Of a stretch of 53,404 nucleotides of DNA, positions 45,101 through 52,152 are shown one piece after another. This DNA comes from an uncultured Porphyromonadaceae bacterium. Lineage in GTDB: Bacteria; Bacteroidota; Bacteroidia; Bacteroidales; Muribaculaceae. Each line of letters opens with the position of its first letter. Position 1 is the first letter of the stretch. Below the pieces are notes generated by a model. It saw nothing but the letters and a program-made list of their open reading frames with translations. It was not told the DNA's origin and did not search any database. The stretch is from positions 1 to 53,404 of the forward strand of contig CALKRW010000001.1 of NCBI GenBank assembly GCA_937989585.1, written 5' to 3'. The translations under genes were made by a program, and so were the position numbers.

Positions 45101-45944
45101 TTCCGGTAATTTCGTTTACAACGAACTCGGCCTCGGCGGCGGTACATCAGGTATCTGCTTCCTCGGCGAAGGCGAGAATACCGCAATGTACTCCTTCTCT
45201 GAGGATCATCCCTCGTCGATCGTTAAAGCCAACAACATCGTACGCTACAACCTCGGTGCAGGCTGGCTGATCACCGAACAGCCCACGGCAGTAGGCTTCG
45301 GCGGCCGTCTCGCCAACACCAACGTTGACCTTGTATCCTATGGCAACGGCTTCTTCGCATCTCAGGTCCGTGGTGCCGGCAACAACAACACCGGTACTCC
45401 CGCCTTCATCTACGTTGACGCTGAGAATAACGCCGAGACCTTCAACTCTGCCACACTCAATGATCCCGAGACAAACACTGTTCTCCTCACTGGCAGCAAC
45501 TCTGGTATCGCAATCTCGCACGATGGCAAGACCCTCGCCGTATTCGACGCAAACGGTGGCAAGTGCTTCGTCTATGACGTGGCATGGGACGGCAACAAGC
45601 CCGCTCTCACCTACCGCTACAACTTCGCTGCCCCGACATCGAGCTGGAGCACCGCACGCTTCGACTACGCTGGCAACCTCCATGTCTACAACCGCGACAA
45701 GAACACCTACTACGCTTACGCTCTCGCACAGGAGAACCCCGTAGTCTCTGTTCCCGCAAAGGCTGAGTATGTCATCACCGGCACTACCACCGGCATCGAG
45801 GACATCGCTACCGATCTCGAGCAGCAGGACGCTCCCGCAGTTTACTACAACCTCCAGGGCATCCAGGTTGACGCCGAAAACATGACTCCCGGCGTCTACG
45901 TCAAAGTCCAGGGCAAGACCTCGACCAAAGTCGTCGTCAAGTAA
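42126..45944 (+). CDS. Secreted N-acetylmuramoyl-L-alanine amidase (Amidase_3) with C-terminal sorting tail, 1272 aa
   Basis: Predicted peptidoglycan amidase. After the signal peptide (MKKHIILSALALGAAAMGLQ), residues about 26-300 form an Amidase_3 domain with all zinc and catalytic positions visible: His35 in INPGHGS, Glu65 in SFFESNTNL, His164 in ISIHSNA and Glu264 in FLVEGYFHTY. Residues about 307-405 are a carboxypeptidase-regulatory-like beta domain (LEPGKYTIETEHGQYL). The next 830 residues are beta-rich and unassigned, possibly propeller-like. The C-terminus has YYNLQGIQVDAENMTPGVYV and ends in a Lys-rich strand, a type IX-like sorting tail. It is very large for an amidase. Target walls (self, competitor or diet) cannot be told. 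It follows the propeller gene and ends at a strong terminator. Confidence 0.88.
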   Translation: MKKHIILSALALGAAAMGLQAQDASEIRVYINPGHGSWTPNDRPATLVGHGAYSRTKTDTLSFFESNTNLRKGFGLLEALVDAGFTFDRTLNQEGDRASIGAARDMSNNIVMSHVKCGPYHDDNGTANQLGDATPADIYAYNRLLGEICEEVDENMFDYFISIHSNAATEGTNTNYPLFLYRGYDAPADGQSVSKDFQDKSRAMADKCWPYAYANTHAAWTAYGMDKKNLRGDINFYGSSSTGVTGAVGYLGVLKHHSPGFLVEGYFHTYQPARHRAMNWDVCRLEGNAYARGLLDYIGLDKQKTGTIYGIIRDKNTKFKDAAYHGNATTKDAYMPLNGVKVILKKDGKEVATYTTDDYYNGAFVFNKLEPGKYTIETEHGQYLPMEAPLEVEVAAHADVYPTIDLVDKDWTAPLVTYENYPDVSVPGTYAADEYEFAQDYLDEAIPELEGKEVKRVIARENRLYVFARDEAKAPTILVYDAEAKAVAATVSTNGAEGTVNAIGDIQVSADGVLVATNESLNQFSTEQMLEGETRGFNRIYRWANDENGLPTGDPIEMGSSALSANMYRGYVGSALVYSGTIAEGTAFVPVYSWYESTNHRFFFNIYTIVDGEFASATFNNGPNPDFLAPEVLGQYSFNVSPLDKESFIVNSTLLSPSQFEFTNVKTPVTMPKGLADNSATAGFFRYNKHAYMLTAENGTFETADSDGQTTVSDVTVGFRLTDITDGLANAKSVGLVNTSIPAGEIGAVAASVVPVKDAEENITDAYLNLYLVRPGKVSHLTTKNVTVNATPVPLAYALGMEKGEGQYNLTFKSTGDADAEIVLTNTADANDVVTIAVPAVKGETTSVAVNPADLTADANYNWAVVLHGKTNPVSGAYRAEETNAGPTRGSVIPFTDPRYDSFGYVLTAHGKNQGIDVYDPEGNQVQNKIFKGHAMFGGPNDTNQSDPFRGNELRGEAVLATWGDKGYGAVRVNPLDPSQEPATLFAGEKEASGNFVYNELGLGGGTSGICFLGEGENTAMYSFSEDHPSSIVKANNIVRYNLGAGWLITEQPTAVGFGGRLANTNVDLVSYGNGFFASQVRGAGNNNTGTPAFIYVDAENNAETFNSATLNDPETNTVLLTGSNSGIAISHDGKTLAVFDANGGKCFVYDVAWDGNKPALTYRYNFAAPTSSWSTARFDYAGNLHVYNRDKNTYYAYALAQENPVVSVPAKAEYVITGTTTGIEDIATDLEQQDAPAVYYNLQGIQVDAENMTPGVYVKVQGKTSTKVVVK

Positions 45945-45987
45945 ACCATAACCCCATCGCCGTCATCACCACGACGGCACCACAAAA

Positions 45988-46020
45988 ACGCCCGCGGCAC
46001 TCCCGCGGGCGTTTCCTTTT
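45988..46020 (+). terminator. Intrinsic terminator of the propeller/amidase pair
   Basis: CGCCCGCGG (45989-45997) pairs with CCGCGGGCG (46003-46011), followed by TTTCCTTTTT. It lies 44 bases after the amidase stop codon. Confidence 0.9.
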
Positions 46021-46042
46021 TAAATCAACATTGGCCCAAAAA

Positions 46043-46098
46043 GTAGGGACGCGATTCTTCGCGTCGGCCCTCTGTAGGGACGCACGGCTCGTGCGTCC
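46043..46098. repeat. Two tandem short palindromic repeats, family A
   Basis: Two copies of an element that starts with GTAGGGACG and folds back on itself. Copy 1 at 46043-46070 has the stem GACGCG/CGCGTC around ATTCTT. Copy 2 at 46074-46098 has a perfect 9-bp stem (GGACGCACG/CGTGCGTCC) with a three-base loop. The two differ in the stem sequence but keep pairing, a sign of selection on, or a copying mechanism for, the hairpin. Related copies lie at 51649-51673 and 51802-51830. Confidence 0.75.
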
Positions 46099-46138
46099 AC
46101 ATATTATCAATGACCGCGCATCCAAATGCGTAAAAATC

Positions 46139-46741
46139 TTACCCCCGATAAACCAGTTCCCGCGTCTCCTCCGGTCCGAGCGTGAACAATGCCCCAAGTA
46201 CTGAAATCCCCTCAAACTCCCCTCCCCGGAACGCCGACACGGCGGGTCGCACGAAATCGTCATAACTGTCATCCATAGGCACGCTCACCGGAGTGTCAAT
46301 CGAAAGAATCTCGCGCACTGCGGCATCGATCGACAGCGTCAGGTCCACCAGCGGCGTGCCAGGCAGCGAGTTGTTGAGCAGAGCCCCGAACCGCGGCCAC
46401 AGATACTCGTAGTAAGGCGTCCGCCCGTACACCGTGGCTATCGTCCGCGCATGCTTGTCCCACCATCGGTCATGCTCCGAAATCAGTACTGACGAGAGCG
46501 GAGTGTGTGCCGCGAACTTGCATATTGCCGCCGTCAGTGTCTGGCATTCCTCCTTCTCCGGATTCAGGCGGGAGGCAGCCTCGGCGCGTCCCGCGATCAG
46601 CGTGCGGTGAACGGCCTTGTAGCGTCGGTCGGCGCGCATCGACGTGTCTATGACGGCACGCTCGGCGTGCGCCAGCGCCCTGTACCACGACAGCGGCGCG
46701 AAATACAGCGGCGGCAGTACGATGCTTCCCGTGGTCTGCAT
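46139..46741 (-). CDS. WbqC family protein
   Basis: A 200-residue protein of the WbqC-like family. Characteristic features are the N-terminal IVLPPLYFAPLSWYRALAHA, the central YKAVHRTLIAGRAEAASRL (equivalent to the usual Y.RT.I.G.......L), and the C-terminal GISVLGALFTLGPEETRELV. The family is found in O-antigen loci and widely next to lepB in Bacteroidota; the biochemical role is unknown. It starts 26 bases after lepB on the same strand, so it is the second gene of a lepB transcript. Confidence 0.82.
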   Translation of the reverse strand: MQTTGSIVLPPLYFAPLSWYRALAHAERAVIDTSMRADRRYKAVHRTLIAGRAEAASRLNPEKEECQTLTAAICKFAAHTPLSSVLISEHDRWWDKHARTIATVYGRTPYYEYLWPRFGALLNNSLPGTPLVDLTLSIDAAVREILSIDTPVSVPMDDSYDDFVRPAVSAFRGGEFEGISVLGALFTLGPEETRELVYRG

Positions 46742-46767
46742 TTTTATCCCTCGTTGACCTCCACGCC

Positions 46768-48267
46768 TTACTTGTCGGGGTTGGCGTCCTTGAAGATGCG
46801 GTTCCAGCGGATGCCGCCGTTGAATATCGAGCGGTCGCGGTCAAACGATATCAGCACGAACATCGGCGTGCCGATGATGTGGTCCTCGGGAACGAAGCCC
46901 CAGAAGCGCGAGTCGAGCGAGTTGTCGCGGTTGTCGCCCATCATGAAGTAGTAGTCCATCGCGAAGGTATAGGTCTTCGCGGGCTTGCCGTCGACGTACA
47001 CGGTGTTGCCCTTGACGTAGGAGTCGGGATGGTTCTCGTAGTTGCGTATCACACGCTCGTAGATGGGCCATGTCGACGGGGTGAGTTTTATGGTCATGCC
47101 CTTCTTGGGGATGAGTATGCCGTTGGCGCCGCCGTAGTTGGCCAGCGTCCAGTTGTCCGACAGCGGCTTCGGGAAGAGCATCCCGTGGCCGTCCAGGCGG
47201 TACTGCCAGGCCGGAACGTAGTCGGTGAGTATGCCGTCGGCCTCCAGGCGCCTGATGCCGCCGGCTGTCAGGGGCATGATGTAGAAGTTGTTGGTGGGCG
47301 ACGATTTGGTGAGGATCTCGTGCATCCGGCTCTTGATTTCGGGGTCGTCCGGTACGGTCACGTCCGCGGGGTTGATCTCATACTCGTGGACAAGTTCCTC
47401 GGTCAGCGGCTGGCTTGTCGATGCTATGTAGTTGAACTGCACGTTCTCGGGACGCGCCTGCTTCTTGCCGTTGATGTAGATGTCGCCGTCGACTATCTTC
47501 AGGCGCTCGCCGGGCATGCCTACGGCGCGTTTCACATAGTTCGTGCGGCGGTCGACGGGGCGGTAGATTATCTCGCCGAAGTGCTCCTTGTCGTTGTGGA
47601 CGGCCTCGCGTCCGTAGCGCTCGACGAGGTCATAGTACGTGCCTTCGCCCGATTCCTCGTACTTCACGGCCACCGTGTCGCCGGCGGGGAAGTTGAACAC
47701 CACGATGTCGCCGCTCTCAACGTTGCGCAGGCCCGGCAGACGGCGGTACTCGTTCTGCGGCCAGTCGAGATACGACTTGGTGCCGAGCACAGGCATCGTG
47801 TTGTGTACGAGCGGGAAATGCACCGGCGTCATAGGCACGCGCGGGCCGTAGACGAGTTTGTTCACCCACAGGTAGTCGCCGGTCAGCAGAGTGCGCTCGA
47901 GCGACTGCGACGGTATCTGGTAGTTCTGGCCCACGAAGTTGAACACGAAGTACACCAGTATTAGCGCGTAGACTATCGCGTCGACCCACGACATGACCGC
48001 GCGCGTGGTCTTCGATTTCGACTTTTTCCACCATGTGAAGGGAATGTAGCCCGTGATGTAAATGTCGAACAGCAGCGGCAGACCCAGGAGGAACCAGTAG
48101 TTGTTGAGCCAGATCACCCACAGCAGGTAGACGAAGGCTACTATGCCGAAGCGCCACCACCGTGTCTTCTTGACGGGCTTGCAGCGGTTCCTGATATCGT
48201 TGACGAATCGGTCGAATGAATTCCGGTTCTGGCCCCCGGACTGGGTATTCTCGTTTGGAGTGGACAT
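46768..48267 (-). CDS. lepB: Signal peptidase I
   Basis: Membrane-bound serine protease that removes signal peptides. Transmembrane segments lie around residues 39-70 and 95-113. The catalytic Ser122 is in YQIPSQSLERTLLTGDYLWV, the catalytic Lys in NYVKRAVGMPGERLKIVDG, and the C-terminal box is YYFMMGDNRDNSLDSRFWGF. At 499 aa it is much longer than the E. coli enzyme because of a large insert in the periplasmic domain, which is usual for Bacteroidales. It is divergent from tsaE, with a TAAATTTG -7 element at 48347-48354. Confidence 0.96.
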   Translation of the reverse strand: MSTPNENTQSGGQNRNSFDRFVNDIRNRCKPVKKTRWWRFGIVAFVYLLWVIWLNNYWFLLGLPLLFDIYITGYIPFTWWKKSKSKTTRAVMSWVDAIVYALILVYFVFNFVGQNYQIPSQSLERTLLTGDYLWVNKLVYGPRVPMTPVHFPLVHNTMPVLGTKSYLDWPQNEYRRLPGLRNVESGDIVVFNFPAGDTVAVKYEESGEGTYYDLVERYGREAVHNDKEHFGEIIYRPVDRRTNYVKRAVGMPGERLKIVDGDIYINGKKQARPENVQFNYIASTSQPLTEELVHEYEINPADVTVPDDPEIKSRMHEILTKSSPTNNFYIMPLTAGGIRRLEADGILTDYVPAWQYRLDGHGMLFPKPLSDNWTLANYGGANGILIPKKGMTIKLTPSTWPIYERVIRNYENHPDSYVKGNTVYVDGKPAKTYTFAMDYYFMMGDNRDNSLDSRFWGFVPEDHIIGTPMFVLISFDRDRSIFNGGIRWNRIFKDANPDK

Positions 48268-48392
48268 TGTGATATCTTCTTTGGTTCGTGAGCGCTCGGT
48301 CCGTGATGGAAATATATCGAAAAAAAGGACCTCGCTTATAAGGACGCAAATTTAGCCAAATAATTTCATAGCGTCGGCAAGTTAATGTTAAA

Positions 48393-48424
48393 TTTGCCTA
48401 TAAACTCAATGTTTTATAACTTTG
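48393..48424 (+). promoter_or_regulatory. Promoter of tsaE-birA
   Basis: TTTG at 48393-48396 and TAACTTTG at 48417-48424 are exactly 20 bases apart. The tsaE ATG is 27 bases downstream. A lepB -7 element (TAAATTTG on the minus strand, 48354-48347) lies about 40 bases away, facing the other direction. Confidence 0.8.
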
Positions 48425-48450
48425 CATCTCAGCAAACATAACTGTACAAT

Positions 48451-48888
48451 ATGTCTGAAACAAAAATCACCATCGCCTCGACCGACGACCTCGACCGCGC
48501 CGCCGGCGAGTTTGTCAACGCCATCGACCAGGCCACCGTCTTCGCATTCTTCGGCCCCATGGGAGCCGGCAAGACCACATTCATCAGCGCGATAGCACGC
48601 CGCCTCGGCGTCGACCCCGACGAGACTTCCTCGCCGTCGTTCGCCATCGTCAACGAATACCGTTCGGACACAACCGCCGAACTCATCTACCACTTCGACC
48701 TCTACCGTCTTGAGTCGCAGGCCGAGGCCATGGACATCGGCATCGAGGACTACTTCGACTCCGGAGCCCTATGTTTCGTCGAGTGGCCCGACAAGGTTGT
48801 CGACCTGATGCCCGGGGACGCTGTCCGCGTCGACATCGTCCCCAACGAGGACGGCTCGCGCACCGTCACCCTCTCCCAACTCGACTGA
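48451..48888 (+). CDS. tsaE: tRNA threonylcarbamoyladenosine biosynthesis ATPase TsaE
   Basis: P-loop ATPase of the t6A tRNA-modification complex (with TsaB and TsaD). The Walker A motif is FGPMGAGKTTFISAIARRLG at residues about 33-52, followed by DETSSPSFAIVNEY and the conserved HFDLYRL with GIEDYFDSGALCFVEWPDKV. The length (145 aa) is normal. It has its own promoter and is followed 15 bases later by birA. Confidence 0.95.
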   Translation: MSETKITIASTDDLDRAAGEFVNAIDQATVFAFFGPMGAGKTTFISAIARRLGVDPDETSSPSFAIVNEYRSDTTAELIYHFDLYRLESQAEAMDIGIEDYFDSGALCFVEWPDKVVDLMPGDAVRVDIVPNEDGSRTVTLSQLD

Positions 48889-48903
48889 CCCCATTTCCGG
48901 CGC

Positions 48904-49699
48904 ATGATAATCTGGAGGGACACCTGCCCGTCGACAAACTCCGACCCTGCGGTACTCGACCCCGAGGCACCGCACGGCCTCGTCGTGGCCGCACGCGAGC
49001 AGACCGCCGGACGCGGACAGCGCGGCAACACCTGGGAGTCCGGGCCCGGACTCAACCTGTCCTTCAGCATCGTCCTGCGTCCCGGCGACCTTCATGCCGT
49101 GCGACAGTTCTGCATCTCCGAGGCCGTCGCCCTCGCCGTCGCCGAAACCGTCGAGGAAGAACTGCGCAGTAACGGCGTCGACGACCCCGTCTACGTCAAG
49201 TGGCCTAACGACATCTACGTCGGCGACCGCAAGATCTGCGGCATCCTTATCGAGAACACAGTCACCGGCACACACATCGACAAATCCGTCGTCGGCATCG
49301 GCCTCAACGTCAACCAGCGCGAATTCCACTCCGACGCCCCCAACCCCGTCTCCATCATCCAGCTCACCGCCCGCGAGACCCCCCTCCAACCCCTCCTCGA
49401 CCGCCTCACCGCCCGCCTCCTCACCCTGGCTGGCGGCATCCCATCATGGAAAGGCGGCATCCTGCCGCCGATCACCCAATCCACCAACCCCTCCCCAAAT
49501 CACCAACCCCCTCCACCAGACCTATCTTTCACGCCTTTGGCGCAACGACGGCGCCCTCCACCGCTGGCGCGACCCCTCCACCGGCGAGATAATCGACGCC
49601 TCCATCGTCGACGTCGCCCCCGACGGCATCCTAACCCTCCGCCACGCCGACTCCACCCTCCACCCCTACGCCTTCAAGCAAATCACCCCCCTCCTTTAA
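48904..49699 (+). pseudogene. birA: Biotin--[acetyl-CoA-carboxylase] ligase, frameshifted before the C-terminal domain
   Basis: The catalytic domain is intact in one frame from 48904: STNSDPAVLD, AREQTAGRGQRGNTW, VKWPNDIYVGDRKICGILIE and VVGIGLNVNQREF. There is no N-terminal DNA-binding domain, so this is a monofunctional ligase. The C-terminal SH3-like domain is in the next frame (+1), from about 49502: LHQTYLSRLWRNDG, then a beta domain ending in YAFKQITPLL at 49699. The original frame instead runs into an Arg/Pro-rich nonsense tail to 49740. The switch falls within 49433-49505, where a GGCGGCATCC palindromic repeat and a pyrimidine-rich stretch are inserted. A sequencing error, true decay, or a still partly active truncated enzyme are all possible. 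Confidence 0.8.
49453..49469. repeat. Palindromic repeat, family B, inside birA
   Basis: GGCGGCATCCTGCCGCC is a seven-base-pair hairpin with a three-base loop. It is preceded by CAT and GGAAA, as is the second copy at 51277-51293. A partial direct copy (GGCGGCATCC) lies 20 bases upstream at 49433. The repeat lies where birA loses its frame. Confidence 0.8.
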
Positions 49700-49868
49700 T
49701 CCGAATAATTGTATCAAATTACCGAAATTTACACAACTAATGACTCTGATTCCTCTGATACACCACAATCACCCCAAACCCCAAGATTTTTTCAACCTTC
49801 TCTGATAGAGTCAGAAAAATCTTACTAAAGAATTTTTTTTCTCCTTTCCCACAACAGTCTAAATTATT

Positions 49869-49900
49869 TTTGCACAATTAAACCAAAATTACTATTTTTG
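49869..49900 (+). promoter_or_regulatory. Promoter of the AAA/DUF234 ATPase gene
   Basis: TTTG at 49869-49872 and TATTTTTG at 49893-49900 with a 20-base spacer. The ATG at 49935 is 34 bases downstream. The -33 element itself belongs to another TATTTTTG (49865-49872). Confidence 0.75.
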
Positions 49901-49934
49901 CAACAGCGGTTACAGTAACAGCCGTTGCATTAAT

Positions 49935-51248
49935 ATGAAATTCTACGACAGAGAAATAGAGACCGAAACGTTACGGCGTATTGAGGCGACTTCGCATGAA
50001 TATGCACAGATGACTGTCATTACAGGCCGTCGCCGAATCGGTAAGACAACTCTAATCAAACACGCTTATCATGAGGCCGAGATGATTTATTTTTTTGTGG
50101 CACGCAAAAGCGAGGCTTTGCTCTGTCATGAACTAGTCTCTACTGTACGCGAAACTCTCGGCGAGGACATTGGCGAATTTACCAGTATGGCTCGCCTGTT
50201 CGCGGCGCTGATGCAGATTGCCCGACGGCGTAATTTCACACTGGTTTTCGATGAGTTCCAGAATTTCAAATATGTCAACGAGTCCTTCTTCAGCGATATG
50301 CAGAACATCTGGGATAGCAACAAGAACGATGCGCGTATAAATCTTGTCGTCTGCGGCTCGCTCTATTCCATGATGACGAAGATCTTTGACGACCGGAAGG
50401 AACCCCTCTATGGCCGTGCCACTTCGCGCATTCGGCTTCGCGAGTTTCCCCTTGCCACTCTCCGTGAGATTATGCGTGACAACAATCCAGATTATTCTCC
50501 CGATGACCTTCTTGCAATGTATATGATTACCGGTGGCGTCGCCAAGTATGTCGAGCAACTCTCTATGCAGAAGGCTTTCACCAGGGATAGTATTATTGAG
50601 GCTGTCCTGTCGTTCGGCTCCTATTTCATCGACGAGGGCAAGGAATTGCTCTCCGACGAGTTCGGCAAGGATTATGGTAATTACTTTTCGATACTTTCTG
50701 CCATAGCCGGTGGTTACAACGAGCGTGGCGAGATCAAGTCCTACACAGGCATAGAAGCCGGAGGATATCTCGACAAACTTGAGAAAACATATGACCTCGT
50801 TTATCGCTGTCGTCCTTATCTTGCGGGCGAGAACAGCCGTAACGTTCGCTATGGAATCAAGGATAATTTTCTCAACTTCTGGTTCCGCTTCATCTACAAG
50901 TACCGAAGCGCTGTTGAGATCGGGAACATCGCTTATGTGCGAGAGAAAGTGCTTGCCGATTATTCCACATTCTCCGGATGGATTCTGGAACGTTATTTCC
51001 GGCAGATGTACCGTGAGACAGGAATTTACAATATTGTGACCAATTATTGGGAAAAAGACGGCAGCAACGAGATTGACCTGATTGCTGTGAACGAGGCTGA
51101 ACGTGAGATTGTGATAGGAGAAGTCAAGCGCAATCCACGCAAGATTGACATGCATGTCTTGGAAGAGAAATCGCGCGACATTGTATCCAAACGCAAGGGC
51201 TGGCATATTGAATACGTCGCCCTCTCGCTTGATGACATGGGCCGTTGA
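49935..51248 (+). CDS. ATP-binding protein, AAA/archaeal-ATPase with DUF234 nuclease-like domain
   Basis: A 437-residue member of the AAA_14/ATPase_2 plus DUF234 family. The P-loop is VITGRRRIGKTTLIKHAY (residues about 29-46), the Walker B is LVFDEFQNFKYVNESF, and a sensor-like NLVVCGSLYSMM follows. The middle part is helical. The C-terminal 90 residues form the DUF234 restriction-endonuclease-like fold: NEIDLIAVN, then REIVIGEVKRNPRK, which supply the D...ExK active-site residues. Function is not established; members are abundant, often mobile, and typical of accessory regions in Bacteroidales. The gene has normal composition and its own promoter, and it lies between two same-orientation copies of repeat B. 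Confidence 0.88.
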   Translation: MKFYDREIETETLRRIEATSHEYAQMTVITGRRRIGKTTLIKHAYHEAEMIYFFVARKSEALLCHELVSTVRETLGEDIGEFTSMARLFAALMQIARRRNFTLVFDEFQNFKYVNESFFSDMQNIWDSNKNDARINLVVCGSLYSMMTKIFDDRKEPLYGRATSRIRLREFPLATLREIMRDNNPDYSPDDLLAMYMITGGVAKYVEQLSMQKAFTRDSIIEAVLSFGSYFIDEGKELLSDEFGKDYGNYFSILSAIAGGYNERGEIKSYTGIEAGGYLDKLEKTYDLVYRCRPYLAGENSRNVRYGIKDNFLNFWFRFIYKYRSAVEIGNIAYVREKVLADYSTFSGWILERYFRQMYRETGIYNIVTNYWEKDGSNEIDLIAVNEAEREIVIGEVKRNPRKIDMHVLEEKSRDIVSKRKGWHIEYVALSLDDMGR

Positions 51249-51276
51249 GTTCTCAACCTCGCCCTAACATGGGAAA

Positions 51277-51293
51277 GGCGGCATCCTGCCGCC
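51277..51293. repeat. Palindromic repeat, family B, second copy
   Basis: GGCGGCATCCTGCCGCC, identical to the copy inside birA at 49453-49469 and in the same orientation, preceded by CATGGGAAA. It lies 28 bases after the ATPase stop. It could act as a weak terminator hairpin, but no T-tract follows. Confidence 0.8.
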
Positions 51294-51465
51294 CTAATCC
51301 CACGCACGCACCTCATACCCTCCCACTATCGCGATTCTCGCGATAAATCGTGATTACTCTCGATAAATCTCACCCACATCCCCTTCCTTAACCCCCAAAA
51401 CCTTATTAATTTTGCCAATCTATTCACCATACTATGTTAAATTTTAGTTAAATTCATATCAAGTT

Positions 51466-51497
51466 ATTGCTTTTACCATCCCAATATATTACCTTTG
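51466..51497 (+). promoter_or_regulatory. Orphan promoter with leader
   Basis: ATTG at 51466-51469 and TACCTTTG at 51490-51497 with a 20-base spacer. The leader contains a GAGGC/GCCTC hairpin (51509-51524) and runs to an ATG at 51599. No full gene follows. Confidence 0.65.
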
Positions 51498-51598
51498 CAT
51501 CAGCGTTCGAGGCTGATTGGCCTCAGTTGGTGATTTGGTGAAAAACAGCCCCCGTGAGTATAAACCTTTAATACTAATCTTTAAAATCTTAATCGACT

Positions 51599-51649
51599 AT
51601 GACCCCCAAAAACAAAAACCCCGCCCCGCGATCCAATCCTCCCTGTTAG
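51599..51649 (+). pseudogene. Remnant 16-codon reading frame cut off by a family A repeat
   Basis: ATG at 51599 begins MTPKNKNPAPRSNPPC and stops at TAG 51647-51649. The last base of the stop is the first base of the family A repeat (GTAGGGACG at 51649). With a complete promoter and leader before it, this looks like the 5' end of a gene whose body was replaced. It could also be a genuine short leader peptide. I do not recognise the peptide. Confidence 0.4.
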
Positions 51650-51673
51650 TAGGGACGTGATTCTTCACGTCCG
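51649..51673. repeat. Short palindromic repeat, family A, third copy
   Basis: GTAGGGACGTGATTCTTC followed by ACGTCC; the arms GGACGTGA and TCACGTCC pair around a TTCT-like loop. Same layout as the copies at 46043-46098, with compensating changes in the stem. Confidence 0.7.
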
Positions 51674-51801
51674 CTTTGAATACCTTGTAACTTTGACTTC
51701 CGACCTAAATCCCGTCCTTTGCTCCTTTCCGGGAATCTCGAGATTCTCGGGCATCTCGGGAACTTCGGGAATCTCCCGCCTATTTGGCGCTCCCTGCTTG
51801 T

Positions 51802-51830
51802 GTACGGACGTCGATTCTTCACGACCGCCC
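51802..51830. repeat. Short palindromic repeat, family A, degenerate copy
   Basis: GTACGGACGTCGATTCTTC followed by ACGACCGCCCC. The layout matches family A but the stem has mismatches, so this copy is probably decayed. Confidence 0.5.
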
Positions 51831-52152
51831 CAAAATTCTCTTCCAGCATCTCACATTCTAATTATGCATTATGCATTCTAAATTCTTCATTAACTAAATC
51901 TCCCAATCTCCCTCGAACGCACCCACCAATCACCCCAACCACCCAATCACCAACACCTAATCAGGGCCCTGATTTCCATTAACCCAAACAACAAACCTTT
52001 GCGACACAAATAATTATGAAACGAACACCCCAATACCCCAACCTACTGACCCGGACCCGCCCATCCCTCCATCCCCCCTGGCCGGATGGCACAACGCACC
52101 CCACCCACAACGGCTTATCCTCCGTCTTCCATTCGATCAACACTGACTCGTA

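Larger units (their letters stand above)
51249..52152. other. Repeat-rich region without intact genes
   Basis: About 900 bases. In order: repeat B (51277-51293); a complete promoter with leader and a 16-codon frame that stops at a family A repeat (51466-51673); a GC-rich stretch with several GGGAATCTC-like words (51725-51775); a degenerate family A repeat (51802-51830); and a strongly pyrimidine-biased, G-poor stretch from about 51880 to 52110 that resembles the CACCCAATC-rich filler inserted in birA. No protein of more than 70 residues looks real. The region probably holds remnants. Confidence 0.6.

Noticed and set aside
46043..46098. Possible start of a CRISPR array from the two tandem family A repeats
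   Set aside because: Only two copies occur together, the sequences differ, there is no unique spacer of constant length and no cas gene.
51719..51982. Plus-strand frames of 70-90 codons between 51657 and 52234
   Set aside because: They are made of repeat and low-complexity sequence (Pro/Thr/Ser-rich, pyrimidine-biased), start without promoter or ribosome-binding context and resemble no protein.
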